A stretch of DNA of 64,000 bases, taken from an uncultured Acidobacteriota bacterium (GTDB lineage: Bacteria; Acidobacteriota; Terriglobia; Bryobacterales; Bryobacteraceae). How positions within the stretch are numbered: the stretch's first letter is position 1; every line of letters starts with the position of its first letter. The position numbers and the translations under genes are program-made. The DNA lies in the NCBI GenBank assembly GCA_902826685.1, contig CADEFT010000006.1:62001-126000 (forward strand), given 5' to 3'. The notes under the pieces were generated by a model. It saw only the letters and a list, made by a program, of their open reading frames with translations. It did no database searches and was not told the DNA's origin. This document shows, piece after piece, positions 49,168 through 58,253 of the stretch.

Positions 49168-50548
49168 TCTTCTGATTGAGCGTGGAAAGCGGAATGCCAA
49201 GCTTTGCCGCCGCTTCGGTCTGCGATCCGCCCGCCGCCTCCAGCGCCTCAATGATCTTGCGGCGCTCGTAATCGGCCACGACTTCAAACAGCGTCGCATC
49301 GGGCGGCAGCGGCGCGGATTCATCCTGCCGGATGCGAAAGCCCTGCGAATGCAGCAGCGTTTCTGGCAGCACGTCGGCGCCCGCAACCGGATGGGTGGCC
49401 AGCACCACCGCGCGCTCAATCACGTTTTCGAGTTCGCGGATATTGCCCGGCCAGTTGTGATCCATCAGGATCTTCATCGCCTCTTCGTCGAACCGGATCT
49501 GGCTCTTGCCGTCCGAGCCGACGTACTTCTCGTTCTCGGCGCAGTACTTGGTGAAGAAATGTTCCACCAGCGCCGGAATGTCCTCGCGGCGGTCGCGCAG
49601 CGGCGGCAGGTTGATGTTGATGACGTTCAGCCGGTAGTAAAGATCCTCACGGAAACGGCCCTCATCCATCCGTTTCTTCAGATCTTCATTGGTGGCCGCC
49701 AGAATACGCACATCCACCTTCACCGTATCGCCCGAACCAAGCGGCATGAATTCCTTTTCCTGAATCACGCGCAGAAGCTTGGCCTGCGTCTCGATTCCAA
49801 TCGTGCCGATTTCGTCGAAGAAAATCGTTCCGCGATTGGCCAGCTCGAAATAGCCTTTATGCGTGGCGTGCGCGCCGGTGAACGCCCCCTTGATGTGGCC
49901 GAAAAGCGTGGATTCCAGCAGATCGGGCGGCAGCGAGCCGGAGTTCACGGCCACAAACGTATGATCGGCCCGCGCCGAATGCGCGTGGATCGCCTTGGCG
50001 ATCAGTTCCTTCCCGGTGCCCGTTTCCCCGGTGATCAATACCGTCGTCGAACGCGAAGCCGAAACCTGCGTCACAAGGTCGAGCACCTTCGTCATCCGCT
50101 CGCTCTTGCCGATGATGTTGGGGAACGAGTAGCGCTGCTTCAGCGCGCGCTTAAGCTGCGTGTTCTCCTGCTCCAGGCGTTTCTTGCCGATCAGCCTGTC
50201 GATCTCGATCAGCAGCTTCTCGTTGTCCCAGGGCTTTGAGAAATAGTCCTGCGCGCCGGCCTTGAGCGCGTTCACCGCCACTTCCACCGACCCATAGGCG
50301 GTGATCATGCAGACCGGCGTGTCTTTGTCCCGCTCGCGAATCTCTTTGAGCAGGTCGAGCCCGCTTTTATCCGGCAGCATCAGATCGAGCAGCACCAGGT
50401 CGTAGCGCACCTGGTCGAGCGCGCGAAGGCCGTCGGCGGCCGTGGCGGCTTCGTCGATGGAATAGCCCTCCATCTCAAGCAGCGTCAGCAGCGACTCGCG
50501 AATATCGGCTTCGTCGTCGATGATCAGGATACGGGCGCGATCAGGCAT
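49103..50548 (-). CDS. NtrC-family sigma-54-dependent response regulator
   Basis: 481 residues. Receiver (1-120): acidic pair D11/D12, phospho-acceptor D55 in LLDLMLPD, K in FSKPWD. AAA+ domain (about 145-385): Walker A GETGTGKE (174-181), GAFTGA (221-226), Walker B IFFDEIG. The C-terminal Fis helix-turn-helix is near 438-465 (GSQTEAAAKLGIPLSTLNQKI). ATG 50548 overlaps the TGA of the kinase gene upstream by 8 bp, so kinase and regulator are translationally coupled and surely a pair. The promoter of that operon is itself a sigma-54 type, which points to autoactivation. Confidence 0.95.
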   Translation of the reverse strand: MPDRARILIIDDEADIRESLLTLLEMEGYSIDEAATAADGLRALDQVRYDLVLLDLMLPDKSGLDLLKEIRERDKDTPVCMITAYGSVEVAVNALKAGAQDYFSKPWDNEKLLIEIDRLIGKKRLEQENTQLKRALKQRYSFPNIIGKSERMTKVLDLVTQVSASRSTTVLITGETGTGKELIAKAIHAHSARADHTFVAVNSGSLPPDLLESTLFGHIKGAFTGAHATHKGYFELANRGTIFFDEIGTIGIETQAKLLRVIQEKEFMPLGSGDTVKVDVRILAATNEDLKKRMDEGRFREDLYYRLNVININLPPLRDRREDIPALVEHFFTKYCAENEKYVGSDGKSQIRFDEEAMKILMDHNWPGNIRELENVIERAVVLATHPVAGADVLPETLLHSQGFRIRQDESAPLPPDATLFEVVADYERRKIIEALEAAGGSQTEAAAKLGIPLSTLNQKIKRLSIDVRRRPGGSAGSQPG

Positions 50549-53405
50549 TTACGGCTTTGCGAACCAGCGGAAAATCGAGCAGGAATCGCGTACCCTGGCC
50601 GGGTCTGGAATCGGCCTCGATGTGGCCGCCGTGTTCTTTCACAATGCCATAGGTTACCGCAAGGCCAAGCCCGGTGCCCTTGCGGGCGCCCTTGGTGGTA
50701 AAGAACGGATCGTAAATGCGCGTCAGATTCTCGGCGGCGATGCCGGAGCCGGTATCCTCCACCTGCAGCCGCGCCAGTTCGCCATCGGCCGCCGAGCGCA
50801 CCGTCAGTGTGCCGCCGCCATCCATCGCGTCGCGCGCGTTGAGGAAGAGGTTGAGAAACACCTGCTGCAGCTTGCCCGCGTTGCCGCGAATCGGCCCCAT
50901 GGATTCGTCCAGTTCCAGTTGCACCCGCACGGCGGACTTCTTGAGCTGATGCTCGATGAGGCTCGCCGTTTCACGAACCACGCGGTTGACATCCACTTCC
51001 TCGTACTCGGTGTGGGAAACCCGCGAGAAGTTGAGCAGGGAGTTCACGATCTCACTGGCGCGGAAGGTCTGCTTGGCGATTTTTTCGAGCAGCTTCGATT
51101 TTGCGTCGTCGCCCGAAACCTGCTTGGCCAGCATCTGCGCGTAGGACGAAATCACCGCCAGCGGAGTGTTCACTTCATGGGCGACCCCGGCGGCCAGCAG
51201 GCCGATGGAAGAGAGCTTGTCGGCCTGCATCAGCTTACGTTCCAACTCGCTGCGCTCGGTGATAGCGTCGAAAATCACCAGCCGGCCGATCTGCTGCAGA
51301 TCCTTGGCAACCAGCGGCGCCACCGCCAGATTTACCACCGACTCGAATTTGTGCCCATTTCCGTTGTGGCCGTTGGAGGAAATGGAGGGCCGCAGCGCGA
51401 ACTTGTAAACGTGGTGCACGCCTGTCTGCCCGCGCACTTCGTCCAGGCGCCGGCACAGTTCGGCGGGCAGCAGATCCGGCAGGCGGCGCCCCACGGCGCG
51501 GTCGCGCGGAATGCCCGTCAGCCGTTCGATCTGCGTGTTCCAGCTTTCCACGCGGTCGTCCAGATCCGCCGCCAGAATGCCCACGTTGATCGACTCGACG
51601 ATGTTCTCGCTGAATTCCTTGAGCCGTTCGAATTCCTCCACCTTGCGCTCAAGCGACCGGTAGAGCCGCCCGTTTTCGAGCGCGATGCCGACATACCCCG
51701 CCAGCGACAACACCAGGTCGATATCGTCGGAGGAAAGAAAATCGCCCGTGGCCGAACGGCTCAACCCGATGTAGGCGATGTTGCTGCCACGCACCGTGCA
51801 GGGAACGTAGTAGGTCAGGTCGAGATCGGCGATGGTGCGCCGCACCGCCGGCGGCAGCTCCCGCGAGACGATATCGAGGGCATGCCGCGTTTGTTCGAAG
51901 AACAGGTACGGCTTGTCGATCTCCTGCCGCAGAAACGCCAGATCCAGACCGCCCGCGGTGAACTCATCGAGCGTGCGCGTGCTGCGCGTCAGCTCATAGC
52001 TGTCCTGCCCGTCCCGGCGCACGAAAAACGCGACATGGGCGATGTTCAAGGTCCGGCGCAGGCGGTCGGTCACCGCGTCGAGCAGCCGCTCCTGGTCGGT
52101 TTCCGAGCTGATCTCGCGGGCGAATTCGTTCAGCGTGCGGCGATAGTCGTAGCGGTCGCGATAAAAGTAATGCCGGTCGAGCACTTCCTGAATCCAGTTG
52201 CGGATGGGCTGGAAAACGAACGTCGCAATCAGGATCAACGCCACCAGCGCCGAGGGACTCAGGTCGTCGTAACGCTGCAGCGAGAAGAACACGCCGTAGA
52301 ACATGCCGATGACCGCCAGCGTCGCCAGCGAATAGGCATACCCCTGCTGGAAGATGATGTCCACATCCATCAGGCGGTAGCGAATGATCGCATACGCCCA
52401 GGTCACCGGAATCAGCGGCAGCGACAAAACCGATAGCTTCATCCACGGCCCTGGAATCACGCCCATCGAATAGGGCACCAGGTAGAACACCGTGATCGGC
52501 AGTATGCCCAGCACCACTCCGTTGCGCAGCCACTTCAATTGCTGGCGGGTGATGGGATCGTCGGTCCGCCGGTGTTCGAGCGTCAATGCCAGCGCGCCCA
52601 GCAGGTAGACGAAGCCGAACATCAACAGCCATACGCGATCGAGCGACCAGCGCAAATCGGTGAGCGAGAAACTGCCCAGATGCAGAAATCCGCTGCCAAC
52701 GGCCACGAACAATGCGAAGATCGCCGCCGCCGGAACGTACAGCAGCAGGATTCGCCGCCCTTCAAGCCACGGTCGCCGCCGCGGAAAGCTGAGGCAGAAG
52801 TGCAGGAAAATGGTGGGCGCGAACAGGCCCGCCCAAAGATTCGACCAGTAAATGACTTTGTCGAAGTTATTGAGCTTGCCTGTGTAATGGAAGGTGGAGA
52901 CCACGAACGAAACCAGGCAGAGAATGAAAAAGTGCCGCGCGATGGGAGCGTTGGCCCGCCGCACCATAACGAAGAGCCCGATCAGCAGGTACAGCGCGCC
53001 GACGAAATACTGATAGTACACGGCGGGCTCGGGAACGCCTTCGCTGACGTAGACCTTGGCTTTGAATTCCACGCCGCCGCGCCCAATTAGGTACTCGGCT
53101 TTGCTCCAGGCTCCCAGGCGCGCCAGAATTTTCGGCACCGCCAGGGAATTTTCGACCGTGACCGTGTTGATACTTCGCAACACGTCGCCGTTCTTGATTC
53201 CAGCCTTGGCGCCGGAACCGTCCGGAGTGACGAATATCGCCACAACGATCTTTTTCCCACCAACCGGCCGGTCCGCCCAGGTCACGCCGTCATCCGGCAA
53301 TTGATACCTGGATTGCTGCTGGAAATTGATGCCGGCGGCGATAACCGCCGCCACCGTCAACACCACCAGCAACGCATTGGCTAGTTGGACCTTCAGTTCC
53401 CGCAA
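50541..53405 (-). CDS. Membrane sensor histidine kinase with PDZ, GAF and PAS domains
   Basis: 954 residues. Start TTG 53405 is supported by GAAGGGG about 7 bases upstream and by the membrane segment that follows at once (LANALLVVLTVAAVIAAG). A PDZ-like domain (about 30-115; SGAKAGIKNGDVLRSI) comes next, then about seven membrane segments (about 130-370). The cytoplasmic part has a GAF domain (about 430-590), a PAS domain (about 600-715; LERKVEEFERLKEF, SWNTQIERLTGIPRD), HisKA with H743 in GVAHEVNTPL, and HATPase (GKLQQVFLNLFLNARDA; DTGSGI; GTGLGLAV). The PDZ probably lies outside the cytoplasm and could bind peptide ends of misfolded proteins. Its partner is the NtrC-type regulator. Confidence 0.93.
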   Translation of the reverse strand: MRELKVQLANALLVVLTVAAVIAAGINFQQQSRYQLPDDGVTWADRPVGGKKIVVAIFVTPDGSGAKAGIKNGDVLRSINTVTVENSLAVPKILARLGAWSKAEYLIGRGGVEFKAKVYVSEGVPEPAVYYQYFVGALYLLIGLFVMVRRANAPIARHFFILCLVSFVVSTFHYTGKLNNFDKVIYWSNLWAGLFAPTIFLHFCLSFPRRRPWLEGRRILLLYVPAAAIFALFVAVGSGFLHLGSFSLTDLRWSLDRVWLLMFGFVYLLGALALTLEHRRTDDPITRQQLKWLRNGVVLGILPITVFYLVPYSMGVIPGPWMKLSVLSLPLIPVTWAYAIIRYRLMDVDIIFQQGYAYSLATLAVIGMFYGVFFSLQRYDDLSPSALVALILIATFVFQPIRNWIQEVLDRHYFYRDRYDYRRTLNEFAREISSETDQERLLDAVTDRLRRTLNIAHVAFFVRRDGQDSYELTRSTRTLDEFTAGGLDLAFLRQEIDKPYLFFEQTRHALDIVSRELPPAVRRTIADLDLTYYVPCTVRGSNIAYIGLSRSATGDFLSSDDIDLVLSLAGYVGIALENGRLYRSLERKVEEFERLKEFSENIVESINVGILAADLDDRVESWNTQIERLTGIPRDRAVGRRLPDLLPAELCRRLDEVRGQTGVHHVYKFALRPSISSNGHNGNGHKFESVVNLAVAPLVAKDLQQIGRLVIFDAITERSELERKLMQADKLSSIGLLAAGVAHEVNTPLAVISSYAQMLAKQVSGDDAKSKLLEKIAKQTFRASEIVNSLLNFSRVSHTEYEEVDVNRVVRETASLIEHQLKKSAVRVQLELDESMGPIRGNAGKLQQVFLNLFLNARDAMDGGGTLTVRSAADGELARLQVEDTGSGIAAENLTRIYDPFFTTKGARKGTGLGLAVTYGIVKEHGGHIEADSRPGQGTRFLLDFPLVRKAVNA

Positions 53406-53447
53406 GCCGTAACCCCTTCAGACACGAAACCTGTTCACAATGACAGT

Positions 53448-53463
53448 AGCAAACGAGGTGCCA
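53448..53463 (-). promoter_or_regulatory. Sigma-54 (RpoN) promoter of the kinase-regulator operon
   Basis: On the minus strand the sequence reads TGGCAC-CTCGT-TTGCT: a full match to the -24 element TGGCAC and the -12 element TTGC(A/T), with the required 5-bp spacing. The start of transcription would fall near 53437, giving a leader of about 30 nt with a good ribosome-binding site before TTG 53405. Because the operon encodes a sigma-54 activator, this promoter suggests positive autoregulation. Confidence 0.75.
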
Positions 53464-53480
53464 TGCCACAAGCCCGCGTA

Positions 53481-53501
53481 GAGGGAGTATCTCCCGTACT
53501 C
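53481..53501. promoter_or_regulatory. Overlapping inverted repeats, candidate activator site
   Basis: Two overlapping palindromes lie 18-38 bp upstream of the sigma-54 promoter: GGGAG-TAT-CTCCC (53483-53495) and GAGTA-N7-TACTC (53485-53501). They could bind the Fis-type domain of the NtrC-like regulator, although enhancer sites usually lie further upstream. The rest of the 242-bp gap up to ATG 53648 shows a TATACT box (53613-53618) and GGAGG before the next gene. Confidence 0.35.
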
Positions 53502-53647
53502 TTTTCAAGCAGTTGCACTTCTCTAAAACGTTTCGAGCTATGGTTTTCGGGAGCCCTGCCCTTCCAGATTGCGGAAACGGTAGCGGCGCGCCCCGGCAAC
53601 GGTGTTTGATGATATACTCCCTGTTTGCCGGAGGCTCCATCCGCTCT

Positions 53648-54733
53648 ATGAAGCGCTTCTTTCTAAACGCCGCATTTCTGGGCTTGCTCGCCGCGGGTTG
53701 GGTCGTCTCGACCCAGTCCTTCTCCTCGCGCCTGATTGGCGCCGGGGCCAACGTCAGCGGCCAGGGAAAATACAAGTTCCGCGTGCTCTACGATTCGGCT
53801 CACTTGCCGGCGCAGGCGCGCGAGACTTCGGTGCTGACCAAAGCCCATGGCGGGTTTGCCATCGATCGCCGTTCCGGAAAGGGCGAGACCTATTTCGCCT
53901 TGCCGGGGGCGGGCATCATCCAGATCAGCGCCGATCTGAAGAGCACGCGCATGCTCGATACCGCGCCCGAGATGCGCGATACCAACATGCACAACGCCAC
54001 CATCTGGTATGCCGCCGATGGAACGCCGTTCATGAGCTTCCCCGGCAACGGCGTCAATCGCGTCTTCACCACCACCATCGACGGAAAGCTGGTGCATACG
54101 CTGGCGCCGCCCGATGGCGGCACCGACCTCGGCTACCCGGTCCCCACCGATTACTTCGCCGGCCGCGGCAATTTCATCCCCACCGATGTCGAATATCTCG
54201 ATGGCATGCTCTACATGACCACCGGCTATTCGAACCTCGATTTCGTGCTGACGGCTCGCGTTCTCAGCACCAATCCGATGCGGATGCAGTGGCATGACCT
54301 GGCCTTCGGCGGCCGCGGCCCAGGCGCCGGCCAGTTCGGCACCGGCCACGGCATCACCATCCCGCCGGGCACGCGGCGCATCGATGTCGCCGACCGGCCC
54401 AATTCCGAAATCGACCGCTTCACCCGCTACGGCCAGTATCTATCCACGCTGCGCATGCCCTTGGGTTCGTTTCCCTGCGACATCGCTTATCTGGGCGACT
54501 ACGCGGTGGTGGGCTCGCTGCACGGGCCCGATCGTTCGAAGGGCGCTCCCATTTACCTGATGAAGAACGATCAGTTGATTTCGACCGTGATGCCGAAGGA
54601 AGACCTGGGCCTCAAGAACTTCCAGCATATTCACAACGCCACGCTGCGGGAAGTGAATGGAAAGCTGTACATCATCGCGCAGGCGTGGAATCCGGGTGAT
54701 TTTGCGATTCTGGAACAGGTCAACGAGCCCTGA
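53648..54733 (+). CDS. NHL-type beta-propeller secreted protein
   Basis: About 361 residues from ATG 53648, which starts a signal segment (MKRFFLNAAFLGLLAAGW); in-frame ATGs at 53513 and 53609 would add a non-signal extension. The remainder repeats a beta-blade pattern: ISADLKSTRML, HNATIWYAADGTPF, VFTTTIDGKLVHTL, VEYLDGMLYMTTGYSN, FGTGHGITIPPGTRRIDVADRPNSEI (about residues 230-255), FTRYGQYLSTLRMPLG. The FGTGHGI...VADR..S.I phrase is typical of NHL blades that occur in peptidylglycine lyases and similar proteins. No catalytic set is certain. It is probably periplasmic or secreted. Confidence 0.7.
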   Translation: MKRFFLNAAFLGLLAAGWVVSTQSFSSRLIGAGANVSGQGKYKFRVLYDSAHLPAQARETSVLTKAHGGFAIDRRSGKGETYFALPGAGIIQISADLKSTRMLDTAPEMRDTNMHNATIWYAADGTPFMSFPGNGVNRVFTTTIDGKLVHTLAPPDGGTDLGYPVPTDYFAGRGNFIPTDVEYLDGMLYMTTGYSNLDFVLTARVLSTNPMRMQWHDLAFGGRGPGAGQFGTGHGITIPPGTRRIDVADRPNSEIDRFTRYGQYLSTLRMPLGSFPCDIAYLGDYAVVGSLHGPDRSKGAPIYLMKNDQLISTVMPKEDLGLKNFQHIHNATLREVNGKLYIIAQAWNPGDFAILEQVNEP

Positions 54734-54742
54734 CGCCGCAAT

Positions 54743-55282
54743 TTACAGGAGCGGTGATTGAGTAAGGTCATCCCGTGGCTCCTCCAGCCGCAGAGAAGTA
54801 AGCAGCCAGGAAAGCTCCCCTTCGGGTGAAGCAGCAGTGTCCTCCAGAATCAGGCCGAATTCGCGGGAGAGCCAGCATAGCGAGTCGGTTAAGAGAACTT
54901 CAGGGGCCAGCGTCGATACATGAACCCCGAGCCACTCCAGTCCGTAGCGCTGACGGCGCCCGGTCGTATCTCGTTGGGCAAACGGTCCGCGGATCGTCCA
55001 TTCTGATTCCTCGGGAAAAGTCGGATTCTGTATCGTGCCAACAGTGCCCGTAGTCAGATCGTATTGTGTAGAACTGTGCTCCGACGGCGACCAGATGAGA
55101 ATGGATGTCGGTGCTTGGCCAAGAGCGCCATAGCCCGTTCGGGTAACCCCCTCGGTATTCCGCCGGAACGAAACAGCGAGTAACGGCATGGTGGAATGCA
55201 GCAGAATGGACTCCGCCACGACCGGCCTGTCTAGAATCGATAACGGCGGCACTAAGCGAGGCAACAACGATAATGCTGTCAT
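54743..55282 (-). CDS. Hypothetical protein downstream of tssK
   Basis: 179 residues, no signal peptide or membrane helix. It is rich in Ser, Thr, Leu and Glu; phrases such as HSTMPLLAVSFRRNTEG, TSILIWSPSEHSSTQYDLTTG and LCWLSREFGLILEDTA suggest a small beta-rich globular protein. I do not recognise it. It starts 58 bp after the tssK stop on the same strand, so it may be a partner of TssK. Its base composition is lower in GC than its neighbours. It ends 9 bp from the convergent propeller gene. Confidence 0.6.
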   Translation of the reverse strand: MTALSLLPRLVPPLSILDRPVVAESILLHSTMPLLAVSFRRNTEGVTRTGYGALGQAPTSILIWSPSEHSSTQYDLTTGTVGTIQNPTFPEESEWTIRGPFAQRDTTGRRQRYGLEWLGVHVSTLAPEVLLTDSLCWLSREFGLILEDTAASPEGELSWLLTSLRLEEPRDDLTQSPLL

Positions 55283-55340
55283 GAAATATTACTTGGCCTG
55301 ATGGAGTCAATCTCCCGATCGATTCCCGAAAATACACCGG

Positions 55341-56690
55341 TCAATCCGGCAGCAGGATCACTAACTCCAACTGAGGCGCCGTAAAGTCCCCCGGCACATA
55401 CGCCGCGATATTGCGGCCCTTGACGATCGCCTCCCAGTGCTCGCCCTCCTGCGACAGGCTGAAATAGGAGTGCTTCAATTTCACCGGCAGCGCCGCCGGT
55501 GGCTTCTCCTGGTGCGTCAGCGGCACGCCGCGCAGCGCGTTCGAAATGAGGTAGTCGATGCGGTCGATGGACCCCACCTTCACCAGCATGTTGGTCTTAT
55601 CGATCAACTGTCCTTCATCCATCTCTGCGTTGATCGAAAGATACATGCGCGTACGGCGGAAATATTTATCGTCGGCCAGAGACGCACCATAAACGAACGG
55701 GCGGATGTATTTGAGTGGAATGGAGACGTAGTTACTCTTAACCACCGTCTCAAGCAGGTCGCGCACAATCTCATCGAGTTGCGCAAACGGCATCTCGGCG
55801 TTGTCGTGATCGTACTTCGGCAAGTCGCGCGGGTGCGTCTTGAGCGAAAACGTGGTCAGGCAGCCGGCGAGCGACAGCATCTGTTGAAACAGCTCCATCG
55901 GATGGCCGCGCCGCGTGTCGGCCAGATGCCGGATCGCGGGAAAGTGCGAATTCACCGTGTACAGCAGCCAGAACGGAGCGATGTCGCCTGAAGTGAAATC
56001 GGCCAGAGTCAGGCTTCGCTGGCGGCGCGAACCGGAGAGCAGCGTGCTTTTCGACCCCATGATTTCCACCAGCCGCCTGGCGATGGTCATCAGTTGCGGG
56101 CTCGCCTTGATGTCGAGCAAAGGCGGCAGGAACCGCGTGTCGTATTCGAACGTCCCCGAAGGCAGGCGCCGCAACCGCGCCACGCGCATCGTCGAGTGGC
56201 CCTTCAGATTCTCGCCCTCAAACAGAAACCGCAGATTCTTCCGCGCCACCTGCACCGGTTTCTCGGCCAGTCCGCTGTTCTCATCGCGCAGGTTCAGCAC
56301 ATCGGCCAGAAAGCGCGTCTCGCCGGTGGCGCCGGGCATCGCTACATTGAGCCCGCCATCGCGATAGTCCGGCACCGCCAGGTAAACGTCGGCGGTCTCC
56401 TGATCGTCGTCGAAGTGGTCGGCGGCCGGCCGCCGCGGCGGCGCCTGATCGGAAGATGGAATTTCAAACAGCAGCCCGTCGGGAAACATGCCGGAGGCCG
56501 AGACTAGCCGCACATCCCCGGCGGCCAGGGCTTCCTGGTCGAACCGTAGTTCACTGAAGCCCCACGGAAAGGAACTGAGCGAGTCCACCTGGAATCGCAG
56601 CACCGAATCCAAATAGCGGTCCTGGCTTTGCAGGTACTGGGCGTTGAGAAAGGTTCCCTTTGTCCAGATCACGGGCTGGAGTCGTCTCAT
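55341..56690 (-). CDS. tssK: Type VI secretion baseplate protein TssK
   Basis: 449 residues, full length for the family. The N-terminal signature is clear (PVIWTKGTFLNAQYLQSQDRY, then PWGFSELRFDQEAL, ASGMFPDGLLFEIP), the middle has LLDIKASPQLMTIARRLVE and FWLLYTVNSHFPAIRHL, and the C-terminal domain ends LELVILLPD. TssK links the phage-like baseplate to the TssJLM membrane complex. No other type VI gene (tssB, C, E, F, G, H, I, L, M) lies in the 64 kb, so it is isolated with one unknown gene. It is divergent from mazG with 37 bp between the starts. Confidence 0.9.
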   Translation of the reverse strand: MRRLQPVIWTKGTFLNAQYLQSQDRYLDSVLRFQVDSLSSFPWGFSELRFDQEALAAGDVRLVSASGMFPDGLLFEIPSSDQAPPRRPAADHFDDDQETADVYLAVPDYRDGGLNVAMPGATGETRFLADVLNLRDENSGLAEKPVQVARKNLRFLFEGENLKGHSTMRVARLRRLPSGTFEYDTRFLPPLLDIKASPQLMTIARRLVEIMGSKSTLLSGSRRQRSLTLADFTSGDIAPFWLLYTVNSHFPAIRHLADTRRGHPMELFQQMLSLAGCLTTFSLKTHPRDLPKYDHDNAEMPFAQLDEIVRDLLETVVKSNYVSIPLKYIRPFVYGASLADDKYFRRTRMYLSINAEMDEGQLIDKTNMLVKVGSIDRIDYLISNALRGVPLTHQEKPPAALPVKLKHSYFSLSQEGEHWEAIVKGRNIAAYVPGDFTAPQLELVILLPD

Positions 56691-56727
56691 TAAGAAACCA
56701 ACGTATCAGATTTTGTAAAATTGAGAA

Positions 56728-57519
56728 TTGCTCCCCAGTACTTCGGCCGGTGAACGATTTCAGGAATTGGTGGCGATCATGGAACGCCTGCGGGCGCCGG
56801 ATGGCTGCCCCTGGGACCGGGAACAAGATTTTGACACCATCAAACGCTACCTGCTCGAAGAGACTTACGAAGTGATGGACGCCATCGACTCGCGGGACTG
56901 GCGCGCGCTGGCCGAAGAGTTGGGCGATCTCATGCTTCAGCCCGTCTTCTTCGCCCAGATGGCGGCCGAAGCCCGGCATTTCACCATCGCCGACTCGATC
57001 GAAGCGATCAACCGCAAGCTGATCCGGCGCCATCCGCATATTTTCGGCTCGGGCGAGGCGCGCACGGCCGAAGACGTGAAAACGAAGTGGGACCAGATCA
57101 AGGCCGAGGAAAAGAAAGAGCGCGGCGAGAAGCCCCTCGAAGGCATGCTCGACGGCATTCCGCGGGCGCTGCCGGCATTGGTGGAATCGTCGCGCCTGAG
57201 CGCCAAGGCCGCCGGTGCGGGTTTCGATTGGGAGAGCCTCCATCAGGTGATGGATAAAGTCCGCGAAGAGATCGGCGAGATCGAGCGCGCCGGAACGCTC
57301 GAAGACAGGGAGGGCGAGATCGGCGACCTGTTGTTCACCGTCGTCAACGCCGCCCGCTGGCTCAAAGTCGATCCCGAACAGGCCTTGCGCCGCACCAACG
57401 CCAAATTTCGCAAACGGTTCCGCCACGTCGAGCGATCGCTTGCCAGCCGCGGCAAAAGCTGCGCGGAATCGAGCATCGAGGAAATGGAAGCATTGTGGCA
57501 GGAGGCAAAGTCGCTGTGA
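56728..57519 (+). CDS. mazG: Nucleoside triphosphate pyrophosphohydrolase MazG
   Basis: 263 residues, the length of two-domain MazG. The first domain has LVAIMERLRAPDGCPWDREQ, then RYLLEETYEVMDAI and EELGDLMLQPVFFAQMA (metal-binding EExxE...ExxD). The second repeats the pattern as VREEIGEIERAG and REGEIGDLLFTVVNAARWL. It hydrolyses NTPs to NMP and pyrophosphate. TTG 56728 is chosen since the alignment to known MazG needs about 17 residues before the first ATG; no ribosome-binding site is visible, while TAAAAT a few bases upstream could be a -10 box. Its stop overlaps GTG of the next gene. Confidence 0.94.
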   Translation: MLPSTSAGERFQELVAIMERLRAPDGCPWDREQDFDTIKRYLLEETYEVMDAIDSRDWRALAEELGDLMLQPVFFAQMAAEARHFTIADSIEAINRKLIRRHPHIFGSGEARTAEDVKTKWDQIKAEEKKERGEKPLEGMLDGIPRALPALVESSRLSAKAAGAGFDWESLHQVMDKVREEIGEIERAGTLEDREGEIGDLLFTVVNAARWLKVDPEQALRRTNAKFRKRFRHVERSLASRGKSCAESSIEEMEALWQEAKSL

Positions 57520-58253
57520 GTCTCGCGGTGAAGCCCTTATCGACGATTCCCGAATTCGAGGAAGCCGTCCGCCTGCAGAAAATCATCTGGGGCTTTGAAG
57601 ATATCGAACTGCTGCCGCGCCGCCTGTTCGTAGTGGCCAACAAGGTGGGCGGCCAAACGCTGGGCGGGTTCGACGGCGGCCGTATGGTGGCGTTTCTCAT
57701 CGCCATTCCGGGCCTTAAGAACGACGGTTCGGTCTACCTGCACAGCCATATGCTGGGCACGCTCGCCGAGTATCGCGATAAGGGGCTGGGGCGGCTGTTG
57801 AAGCTGGCGCAACGGGACGACGCCATCGCCCGCGGTATCGCTTCGGTCGAATGGACGTTCGATCCGCTCGAGTTGAAGAACGCCTACTTCAACATGGAGA
57901 AGCTCGGCGCCATCGTGCGCCGTTACGTGCCGAATCAGTATGGAACCACGTCGAGCCATCTGCACGGTGGCCTGCCGACGGACCGCTGCGTCGCCGAATG
58001 GGCCGTCGGTTCCCCGCGCGTGGCCGCCATCCTTGAGGGCAAGCCGCCGGTGCGGCCGGAGGTGCTGGCGCGCATAGGCGTGCCCTCCGGCGTCGCCGAT
58101 CTCAAAATCGCGAATCCCGCCGAAGCGCGCCGCATCCAAGAAATTATCAGCCGGCAGTTTCTGGAATATTTCCAGAATGGCTTAGCGGTCATTGGCTTTG
58201 AGCGCACTGCCACCGAAGGGGTCTACCTGCTGGGACATCCGCATGAAAATTGA
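57516..58253 (+). CDS. GNAT acetyl/succinyltransferase (COG3375-like), putative amino acid N-succinyltransferase
   Basis: 245 residues from GTG 57516, which has AGGAGG ten bases upstream and overlaps the mazG stop (GTGA). The acyl-CoA site appears as HSHMLGTLAEYRDKGLGRLLK, the GNAT motif A (R/Q-x-x-G-x-G/A here as YRDKGLGRLL). Other conserved phrases are EWTFDPLELKNAYFNMEKLGA and RYVPNQYG, typical of the COG3375 group. In Geobacillus a member of this group transfers succinyl from succinyl-CoA to D-amino acids next to an N-succinylamino acid racemase. Here the racemase-like gene overlaps by 11 bp, so the same role is likely. No N-succinyl hydrolase is in the window. Confidence 0.82.
   Translation: MSLAVKPLSTIPEFEEAVRLQKIIWGFEDIELLPRRLFVVANKVGGQTLGGFDGGRMVAFLIAIPGLKNDGSVYLHSHMLGTLAEYRDKGLGRLLKLAQRDDAIARGIASVEWTFDPLELKNAYFNMEKLGAIVRRYVPNQYGTTSSHLHGGLPTDRCVAEWAVGSPRVAAILEGKPPVRPEVLARIGVPSGVADLKIANPAEARRIQEIISRQFLEYFQNGLAVIGFERTATEGVYLLGHPHEN

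Noticed and set aside
54743..56690. Type VI secretion cluster
   Set aside because: Only tssK is present; none of the sheath, tube, ATPase or membrane-complex genes occur in the window.
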